A stretch of DNA of 64,000 nt from Nocardioides houyundeii (lineage in GTDB: Bacteria; Actinomycetota; Actinomycetes; Propionibacteriales; Nocardioidaceae), in the NCBI RefSeq assembly GCF_002865585.1, contig NZ_CP025581.1:2604001-2668000 (forward strand), read 5' to 3'. This document shows positions 58,099-64,000 of the stretch, in pieces. Each line of letters begins with the position of its first letter. The stretch's first letter is position 1. Under the pieces are notes generated by a model. That model made no database searches and was not told the origin of the DNA. It was given only the letters and a program-made list of their open reading frames with translations. The translations under genes and the position numbers were made by a program.

Positions 58099-59298
58099 TC
58101 AGTACGTCGGCTGGCTGGGGTCGATCTGGTTGACCCAGGCCACCACGCCACCGCCGACGTGCACGGCGTCGGCCAGGCCGGCGCCCTGCACGATCGCCAG
58201 GCACTCCGCGGAGCGGACGCCGGACTTGCAGTGCAGCACGACCTGCTTGTCCGAGGGCAGCTGGCCCAGCGCGTTGCCGTTGAGGAACTCGCCCTTGGGG
58301 ATCAGCACCGACCCGGGGATCCGGTTGATCTCGTACTCGCCCGGCTCGCGGACGTCGACCAGCACGAAGTCACGAGTGCCCTCCTCGCGCTCCTTGAGCA
58401 TGGAGTCCAGCTGGGTCACCGAGATGGTGGAGCCGGCGGCGGCGGCGGCGGCCTCGTCGGAGATCGCACCGCAGAAGGTGTCGTAGTCGATGAGCCCCTC
58501 GACGGTCGGGTTCTCCCCGCACAGGGCGCAGTCGGGGTCCTTGCGGACCCGGAGCTTGCGGTACTCCATCTCCAGGGCGTCGTAGATCATCAGCTTGCCG
58601 ACCAGCGGCTCGCCGATCCCGGTGAGCAGCTTGATGGCCTCGTTGACCTGGATCGAGCCGATGGAGGCGCAGAGCACGCCCAGCACGCCGCCCTCGGCGC
58701 ACGAGGGCACCATGCCCGGCGGCGGCGGCTCGGGGTAGAGGCACCGGTAGCAGGGCGCGTCGGGAGCCATGGACGGCGCGAAGACCGAGGCCTGGCCGTC
58801 GAAGCGGTAGATCGAGCCCCACACGTAGGGGATCTTGAGGAAGTACGCCGCGTCGTTGACCATGTAGCGGGTGGCGAAGTTGTCGGTGCCGTCGACGATC
58901 AGGTCATAGCCCTCGAAGACCTCGAAGACGTTGTCGTTGTCCAGGCGCTCGGGGTGCAGCACCACCTCCACCAGGGGGTTGACCTCCTTGACCGAGTCGC
59001 GGGCCGACTCGCCCTTGGGGCGTCCGACGTCGGACTGGCCGTGGATGACCTGGCGCTGCAGGTTGGACTCGTCCACCTCGTCGAACTCGGCGATCCCCAG
59101 GGTGCCGACGCCGGCGGCAGCCAGGTACAGCAGGGCCGGAGAGCCCAGACCGCCCGCACCGATCACCAGCACTCGGGCGTTCTTGAGGCGCTTCTGGCCG
59201 GCCATCCCGACGTCGGGAATGATCAGGTGCCGGCTGTAGCGGCGCACCTCGTCGATGGTGAGCTCTGCGGCAGGCTCCACGAGCGGGGGGAAGGACAC
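58099..59298 (-). CDS. moeZ: MoeZ/MoeB-type adenylyltransferase-sulfurtransferase
   Basis: This 399-residue protein has an N-terminal E1-like adenylyltransferase (GAGGLGSPALLYLAAAGVG near residue 47, CYRC and CALC zinc pairs near 190 and 275) and a C-terminal rhodanese (about 300-399) with VLHCKSGVRSAE carrying the active Cys. MoeZ loads sulfur onto ubiquitin-like carrier proteins for molybdenum cofactor and thio-cofactor synthesis. GTG at 59298 has GAGGAG seven bases upstream. It may supply MoaD for MoaE (39471). Confidence 0.92.
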   Translation of the reverse strand: MSFPPLVEPAAELTIDEVRRYSRHLIIPDVGMAGQKRLKNARVLVIGAGGLGSPALLYLAAAGVGTLGIAEFDEVDESNLQRQVIHGQSDVGRPKGESARDSVKEVNPLVEVVLHPERLDNDNVFEVFEGYDLIVDGTDNFATRYMVNDAAYFLKIPYVWGSIYRFDGQASVFAPSMAPDAPCYRCLYPEPPPPGMVPSCAEGGVLGVLCASIGSIQVNEAIKLLTGIGEPLVGKLMIYDALEMEYRKLRVRKDPDCALCGENPTVEGLIDYDTFCGAISDEAAAAAAGSTISVTQLDSMLKEREEGTRDFVLVDVREPGEYEINRIPGSVLIPKGEFLNGNALGQLPSDKQVVLHCKSGVRSAECLAIVQGAGLADAVHVGGGVVAWVNQIDPSQPTY

Positions 59299-59517
59299 GG
59301 GGATGCTCCTCGGGGAAAGGGTGCGGGTTCGTCGGCTGCTGAACGCCGGACCGGCCTGCAATGTTCCCCCGCGGTCCCGCGGCGTGGGACGCACGTCCCG
59401 CGATTCGGACTTGACGAGGGACGTGGCGAGGGATGTTCCGGCGGCGCCTTCGAGGCGTCGTCGTCGTGCGGCAGTTGCCGACCGATAGCATCGACTCCTC
59501 ACGAAGAGGAGAACAGC

Positions 59518-60165
59518 TTGAGTGCAGAGAAGTATGACGCTGAGCCCCGCCCGCGCGGCAGCCGGATGCCCCGCCGGGAGCGCCGGGCCCAGCTGCTCGA
59601 CTCCGCGCTCGAGGTGTTCGTGGCGCACGGCTACCACTCGGCGGCCATGGACGACATCGCCGAGCGTGCCGGCGTCTCCAAGCCCGTCCTCTACCAGCAC
59701 TTCCCCGGCAAGCTCGAGCTCTACCTGGCGCTGCTGGACGAGTCGTGCGAGTCGATCACCGACAAGATCCGCGAGGCGCTCGCGAGCACCTCGGACAACA
59801 AGCAGCGGGTGGCCGCGGCCATCGCCGCGTTCTACGCCTACGTCGCCAATGACACCGGCGCCTTCCGGCTGGTCTTCGAGTCGGACCTGACCAACGAGCC
59901 CGCCGTGCGGGAGCGGGTCGACCGGGTCACCGAGGACTCCGCGGCCAGCATCGCCATCGTCATCCAGCAGGACACCGGGCTCCCCATGCAGGCATGCCGG
60001 CTGCTGGCCGTCTCCCTGGTGGGGATGGGCCAGGTCAGCGCCCGTTTCTGGCTGGCTGGCAATGTTGACTCCGAAGAGGGCGAGCGGATCACCCAGTCCG
60101 ACGCCGCCGCGCTGGTCGCCGCCCTGGCCTGGCGAGGCATCGGCGGCTACCCCAAGGAACAGTAA
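59518..60165 (+). CDS. TetR-family transcriptional regulator
   Basis: This 215-residue TetR protein has RRAQLLDSALEVFVAHGYHSAAMDDIAERAGVSKPVLYQHF near residues 20-60 as its DNA-binding domain, and a C-terminal helical domain. The start is TTG with AGAGGAG seven bases upstream. A methionine at 59563 (MPRRERRAQ) is the alternative. A DUF3107 gene follows 52 bases later. From memory the order matches Rv3208-Rv3208A in mycobacteria, so this is the core-block TetR rather than a local cargo regulator. Confidence 0.9.
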   Translation: MSAEKYDAEPRPRGSRMPRRERRAQLLDSALEVFVAHGYHSAAMDDIAERAGVSKPVLYQHFPGKLELYLALLDESCESITDKIREALASTSDNKQRVAAAIAAFYAYVANDTGAFRLVFESDLTNEPAVRERVDRVTEDSAASIAIVIQQDTGLPMQACRLLAVSLVGMGQVSARFWLAGNVDSEEGERITQSDAAALVAALAWRGIGGYPKEQ

Positions 60166-60217
60166 GGCCCCGCGCTCCGCGCGGACCCACCCCAGCGACC
60201 ACCTAAGGAGGCCTCAC

Positions 60218-60433
60218 ATGGAGGTCAAGATCGGCATTCAGCACGCACCCCGCGAGATCGTCATCGAGGTGGACCTCACCCACGACCAGGTCGAGAGCCT
60301 GGTCGAGGACGCGGTCAAGGGCGGCACCCTGTCACTGGTCGACGCCAAGGGTCGCCGCGCCCTGGTGCCCGGCGACCAGATCGCCTACGTGGAGCTCGGC
60401 GGCGGCGTCGCCGGCACCGTCGGCTTCCGGTAG
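60218..60433 (+). CDS. DUF3107 family protein
   Basis: This 71-residue protein matches DUF3107: VKIGIQHAPREIVIEVDLTHDQVESLVEDAV at its start and KGRRALVPGDQIAYVELG near residue 45. The fold is probably alpha/beta, and the function is unknown although the family is almost universal in actinobacteria. An AAGGAGG site lies eight bases before the ATG. It is likely co-transcribed with the TetR gene. Confidence 0.93.
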   Translation: MEVKIGIQHAPREIVIEVDLTHDQVESLVEDAVKGGTLSLVDAKGRRALVPGDQIAYVELGGGVAGTVGFR

Positions 60434-60464
60434 GCCCCCCGACGTACGACGTCCGCCGTCCGGC

Positions 60465-61166
60465 TCAGGAGTCGAGCCCCAGCTCGGCCATCCGGGCGGC
60501 GTGACGCTCCGTCAGCCGGGTGAACATGCGCCCGATGGCCGCAAGGTCCAGGCCCGGCCGGTCCACTCCCCCCGCCAGCAGCGCCGACATCGCGTCCCGC
60601 TCCGCCGCTACCCGCTGGCCCTGGGTGAGCGCCTCTCCCATCAGCCGCCGTCCCCACAGCGCCAGACGGCCCCCGAGCCGGTGGTCGTGGGCGATCGCCG
60701 CCCGCACCCGGTCGATGACGAACTGCGAGTGCCCGGCGTCGGCCAGGGAGTCGGTGATCAGGTCCCGGGTCTCGGGGTCCAGGTAGGCGGCGATCTCGCG
60801 GTAGAAGTCGGCGGCCAGACCGTCCCCCACGTAGGCCTTGATCAACCCCTCGTACCAGTCCGAGGGCCGGGTGTGGGCGTGGAAGTCGTCGATGGGCCGC
60901 CGGAAGGGCTCCATCGCGACGTACGGGTCGGTGCCCAGCTCCGCCACCCGTTCCTGCAGCCGCGCCAGGTGGCCGAACTCCACCGCGGCCATCGACGAGA
61001 GCGCGACCTTGTCCACCAGGCTCGGGGCCATCCGGGCGTCCTCCGCCAGGCGCTCGAACGCCGACAGCTCGCCGTACGCGATGGCTCCCAGCAGGTCGAC
61101 GACGGCCTCACGGTAGTCCGGGTCCGCGAAAGCACCCTGCGAGGCGCCGGGCTGGGATTCAGTCAT
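60465..61166 (-). CDS. Ferritin-like fold (MiaE-like) protein
   Basis: This 233-residue all-helical protein has ferritin-like ligand positions, such as GELSAFERLAEDARMAP near residue 32 (Glu), AAVEFGHLARLQERVAELG near 60 (ExxH), EGLIKAYVGDGLAADFYREIAAYL near 105, and GHSQFVIDRVRAAIAHDHRLG near 144. It resembles tRNA-hydroxylase MiaE-type proteins in size and plan. It converges with the DUF3107 gene and diverges from rhlE. The substrate is unknown. Confidence 0.85.
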   Translation of the reverse strand: MTESQPGASQGAFADPDYREAVVDLLGAIAYGELSAFERLAEDARMAPSLVDKVALSSMAAVEFGHLARLQERVAELGTDPYVAMEPFRRPIDDFHAHTRPSDWYEGLIKAYVGDGLAADFYREIAAYLDPETRDLITDSLADAGHSQFVIDRVRAAIAHDHRLGGRLALWGRRLMGEALTQGQRVAAERDAMSALLAGGVDRPGLDLAAIGRMFTRLTERHAARMAELGLDS

Positions 61167-61321
61167 GGCGGAACCCTACCGATAGACTTGAGCCATCCGC
61201 GCGCGCCCAGCGCGCGACAGCGAACGGCCAACGAGTGCCGCTCGCCGGCATGTGCGCGGCAGACCGCATCGTCGAGTCCGCCGCAAGTGCAAGGACGTCC
61301 CCGACGAAAGCGAAACCCCCT

Positions 61322-62839
61322 GTGACCACCACCTTCCGCGACCTGGGCGTGCTGCCCGGGATCTGCGACGCGCTCGAGCGCGCCGGCATCACCACCCCCT
61401 TCGCCATCCAGGAGATGACCCTCTCGGTCGCCCTGATGGGCACCGACCTCATCGGCCAGGCCCGCACGGGCACCGGCAAGACCCTCGCCTTCGGCATCCC
61501 GGTGCTGCAGCGCAGCGTGTCGCCCCTCGACCCCGCCTACGAGGACATGCCCCAGGGCAAGCCGCAGGCCCTGATCGTGGCCCCCACCCGTGAGCTCGCC
61601 CTGCAGGTCTCCAACGACCTCCACCTGGCCAGCAAGGACGTCGGCCTGCGGGTGCTGACGGTCTACGGCGGGGTCGGCTACGACACCCAGCTGGAGGCGC
61701 TCGAGTCCGGGGTCGACATCGTCGTCGGCACCCCGGGCCGCCTCATCGACCTCGCCAACCGCCGGGCCCTCGACCTCTCCAGGGTGCACGCGCTGGTGCT
61801 GGACGAGGCCGACGAGATGCTGGACCTGGGCTTCCTGCCCGACGTGGAGCGGCTGCTGTCGATGACGCCGGAGACCCGCCAGACGATGCTGTTCTCGGCA
61901 ACCATGCCGGCTGCCATCGTCTCCCTGGCGCGCACCCACATGCGGCACCCGATGAACATCCGCGCCGAGTCCTCCTACGACACCACCATGGTGCCGGCGA
62001 CCGCGCAGTTCATCTACCAGGCCCACGACCTCGACAAGCCCGAGATCATCGGGCGGGTGCTGCAGGCCGAGGACGCGGACAAGATCATCGTCTTCACCCG
62101 CACCAAGCGCCAGGCCCAGCGGGTCGCCGACGACCTCGCCGAGCGTGGCTTCGCAGCCAGCCCGCTGCACGGCGACATGGCCCAGATCGCCCGCGAGAAG
62201 GCGCTGACCAAGTTCCGCGAGAACAAGATCCGGGTGCTGGTCGCCACCGACGTGGCCGCCCGCGGGATCGACGTGGCCGGCGTCTCCCACGTCATCAACT
62301 ACACCTGCCCCGAGGACGACAAGACCTACGTGCACCGGATCGGCCGCACCGGCCGGGCCGGCGCCACGGGCACCGCGATCACCTTCGTCGACTGGGCGGA
62401 CCTGCACCGCTGGAAGATGATCAACAAGGCGCTCGACCTGCCGTTCGACTCCCCGCAGGAGACCTACTCCACCTCCGAGCATCTGTTCCACGACCAGGGC
62501 ATCGCCCCGGGCACGAAGGGCCGCATCGTGGACCCCGCGCCCGTGGAGCGTCCGGCGCGGTCGAGCCGCGACGGGGGCCGCGACGGGGCCCGCGAGGAGC
62601 GCCGCGAGCGGGCACCCCGCAACCGGGACCGCAGTCGCTCCCGCACCCGGAACGGTGCTCCGGTCGCCGAGGGCGCCGACGCCGCGCCCGGTGCCGACAA
62701 GACCGAGGCGTCCACCTCGGCTGCCACCACGTCCGAGGAGACCGCCAAGGCGCCGCGCAGCCGCAGCCGCAACCGGCGTCGGGGACGCTCGAGCGGCGAG
62801 GGCTCCGGCGACGCCGTGAGCACCGAGAGCGCTTCCTGA
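61322..62839 (+). CDS. rhlE: DEAD-box RNA helicase, RhlE-type
   Basis: This helicase of about 505 residues has a Q motif (TPFAIQEMTLSVALMG), GQARTGTGKT near residue 42, PTRELALQ near 95, the DEAD box (VLDEADEML), SATMP, and HRIGRTGRAG near 340. A basic Arg/Ser-rich tail (about 400-505) with repeats such as RSRSRT and RNRRRGRSS follows and should bind RNA. The GTG at 61322 matches where homology begins. A GTG at 61235 extends it by 29 residues. A TAGACT -10 hexamer occurs at 61189. Confidence 0.9.
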   Translation: MTTTFRDLGVLPGICDALERAGITTPFAIQEMTLSVALMGTDLIGQARTGTGKTLAFGIPVLQRSVSPLDPAYEDMPQGKPQALIVAPTRELALQVSNDLHLASKDVGLRVLTVYGGVGYDTQLEALESGVDIVVGTPGRLIDLANRRALDLSRVHALVLDEADEMLDLGFLPDVERLLSMTPETRQTMLFSATMPAAIVSLARTHMRHPMNIRAESSYDTTMVPATAQFIYQAHDLDKPEIIGRVLQAEDADKIIVFTRTKRQAQRVADDLAERGFAASPLHGDMAQIAREKALTKFRENKIRVLVATDVAARGIDVAGVSHVINYTCPEDDKTYVHRIGRTGRAGATGTAITFVDWADLHRWKMINKALDLPFDSPQETYSTSEHLFHDQGIAPGTKGRIVDPAPVERPARSSRDGGRDGAREERRERAPRNRDRSRSRTRNGAPVAEGADAAPGADKTEASTSAATTSEETAKAPRSRSRNRRRGRSSGEGSGDAVSTESAS

Positions 62840-62888
62840 CTCCGACCTCCACCCCGGTCGTCGGTCTCGGCCGAAGACCGGGGGCAGG

Positions 62889-63704
62889 TCAGCTGCCGCT
62901 GCTCTCGGGGGCTGCTGCTTCGGGGGCGCCGTTCCGCGCCGCCCGCGCCACCAGGTTGGCCGCCACCTGACGGTAGGCGATGGCCCCCTTGCTGGTCCGT
63001 GACGTCGCCAGGATCGAGCGGCCGGCCGCGGGCGCCTCGGCGAACTTGATCGTCTTCGGGATCGGCGGCTCGATCACGTCGAGGTCGTAGGTCGCCGAGA
63101 TGGTCTCCAGCACCGTCCGGGCGTGGTTGGTGCGACCGTCGTACATGGTGGGCAGCACCCCCCAGACCGACAGCGTGCGGTTGGTGAACCGGCGTACGTC
63201 GTGCACTGTGTCGAGCAGCTGTCCCACACCGCGGTGCGAGAGCGTCTCGCACTGCAGCGGTACGACGACGCCGTCTGCCGCGGTCAGCGCGGCGACGGTC
63301 AGCACGCCCAACGACGGCGGGCAGTCCAGCAGCACCCAGTCGTAGTCCGCCCCCGACTCCGCCAGGTCCTGGAGCATCGAGGTGATCACGTGCTCACGCC
63401 CGGTGCGGGTGAGCAGGTCGGCCTCGGCGCGCGCGAGCTCGATCGTGGCGGGCATCAGGTCGGGGCCGTCCGGCGTCTGCAGCACGACCTCGCCGGCCAC
63501 CGCCCGCTGGGTCAGGACGTGGTGCACCGAGACCTGCAGGTCCTCGGGGTCGATGCCCAGCGAGAACGTGAGACACGCCTGGGGGTCGAGATCGACGAGC
63601 AGGACCCGGTGGCCCAGCTCGACGAGCGCGGCGCCGATGGAGGCCACCGAAGTGGTCTTGGCCACGCCGCCCTTCTGGTTCGCAACCGCAAGTGTCGTCG
63701 TCAT
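62889..63704 (-). CDS. ParA/Soj-type MinD-like ATPase
   Basis: This 271-residue protein has the deviant Walker A motif KGGVAKTT (residues about 11-18) after LAVANQ, the Walker B VLLDCPPSLG near 130, and the ATPase core TFSLGID. ParA-type ATPases partition or position DNA or other cargo using ATP and the nucleoid. No parB or parS-like site is next to it, so cargo is unclear. It matches, from memory, Rv3213c in the same neighbourhood. ATG at 63704; a longer upstream frame is not supported. Confidence 0.9.
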   Translation of the reverse strand: MTTTLAVANQKGGVAKTTSVASIGAALVELGHRVLLVDLDPQACLTFSLGIDPEDLQVSVHHVLTQRAVAGEVVLQTPDGPDLMPATIELARAEADLLTRTGREHVITSMLQDLAESGADYDWVLLDCPPSLGVLTVAALTAADGVVVPLQCETLSHRGVGQLLDTVHDVRRFTNRTLSVWGVLPTMYDGRTNHARTVLETISATYDLDVIEPPIPKTIKFAEAPAAGRSILATSRTSKGAIAYRQVAANLVARAARNGAPEAAAPESSGS

Positions 63705-63765
63705 GGCAGCACCATCATGCCCGAATCGTTTGCGCAGCGGGGTGCGACACCGCGATGCTGCCCCC

Positions 63766-64000
63766 ATGGACAATCGCCCCACGACGACCCGCACCGCACT
63801 GGTCACGGGTCCCACCGCCGGAATCGGCCGCTCCTTCGCCCACCAGCTCGCCGCCCGCGGCCACGACCTGGTGCTGGTCGCGCGCGACGTCGCGCGACTG
63901 GAGGAGGAGGCTGCCACGCTGCGCGAGCGCCACGGTGTCCAGGTCGAGGTGCTCGTGGCCGACCTCGCGGACCGCGCACAGCTGGCCCGGGTCGAGGCCC
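63766..64000 (+). CDS. Short-chain dehydrogenase (partial, runs off right edge)
   Basis: The first 78 residues of an SDR: TALVTGPTAGIGRSFAHQL at about residues 10-28 contains the TGxxxGIG cofactor motif, and LVLVARDVARL and VLVADLAD follow. The active Ser-Tyr-Lys lies beyond base 64000. ATG at 63766. It diverges from the ParA-like gene with a 61-base gap. Confidence 0.85.
   Translation, partial: MDNRPTTTRTALVTGPTAGIGRSFAHQLAARGHDLVLVARDVARLEEEAATLRERHGVQVEVLVADLADRAQLARVEA

Noticed and set aside
57796..59517. Plus-strand frame upstream of the TetR gene joined to it
   Set aside because: It is antisense to moeZ and the acyltransferase genes; the TetR start is TTG at 59518 with a good ribosome site.
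1..64000. CRISPR arrays and rRNA genes
   Set aside because: No regularly spaced repeats with spacers and no rRNA-like sequence were seen on either strand.

Overview
This is a high-GC chromosomal segment of an actinobacterium, most likely of the Nocardioides/Propionibacteriales type. The evidence is strong G/C third-position bias, WhiB7, mycoredoxin, AdnA/AdnB, DUF3107 and DUF2342 proteins, a PPA1309-family protein, frequent GTG starts and an actinobacterial initiator tRNA. The genus is inferred from gene content, not from an rRNA gene.

Layout. (1) 1-3.7 kb holds three genes of a type I Wadjet (JetABC) anti-plasmid defence operon, with jetC running off the left edge. (2) 3.8-16.6 kb is accessory: a DUF2243 membrane protein, two hemerythrin-like proteins, an SDR, an internally duplicated membrane protein with a divergent TetR gene and a clear operator, a 10-TM metal permease, a manganese catalase, a BTAD/SARP-like regulator, a GAF-ANTAR protein, and a phytoene-desaturase-like oxidoreductase with its TetR gene and operator. 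The catalase and the oxidoreductase each carry a one-base indel. (3) 16.7-23.5 kb is a sulfane-sulfur (persulfide) detoxification locus: CstR-like repressor, DUF302, thioredoxin, rhodanese, MBL-rhodanese fusion, TauE/SafE exporter, MMPL transporter, two tiny MCRAV Cys-rich proteins and a YgaP-like membrane protein. Three similar 16-bp inverted repeats lie between its divergent arms. (4) 23.5-34.5 kb is a decayed, mobile zone. It has two identical tRNA-fMet genes plus a truncated tRNA copy, an IS481-family element inserted exactly at a tRNA 3' end with a 16-bp direct repeat, gene remnants (alcohol dehydrogenase, response regulator, MFS/ArsC chimera), CorA, SulP with a divergent MerR gene, and a YefM-YoeB toxin-antitoxin pair. 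(5) 34.5-64 kb is a conserved actinobacterial core block. Its order resembles, from memory, the Mycobacterium tuberculosis Rv3193c-Rv3213c neighbourhood: UPF0182, PPA1309 family, PDZ/S16 protease, MoaE, DUF2342, an orphan TOMM-type protein, whiB7 with a leader ORF and attenuator, uvrD2, mycoredoxin, nudC, adnB, adnA, an alkyltransferase-like protein, moeZ, TetR, DUF3107, a ferritin-like protein, rhlE and a ParA-like ATPase.

How the parts work together. The left third looks like stress and defence cargo. The sulfur locus should sense persulfide through a thiol repressor, oxidise or transfer sulfane sulfur, and export sulfite. The core block joins DNA repair (AdnAB, UvrD2), antibiotic-inducible regulation (WhiB7), redox (mycoredoxin, NudC) and sulfur transfer for cofactors (MoeZ, MoaE).

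No clearly new multi-gene system could be proven from sequence alone. The best leads are the MCRAV small proteins in the persulfide locus, the IS481/tRNA-fMet arrangement, the duplicated 737-residue membrane protein, the orphan TOMM-type protein, and a possible small RNA near 43.65 kb.
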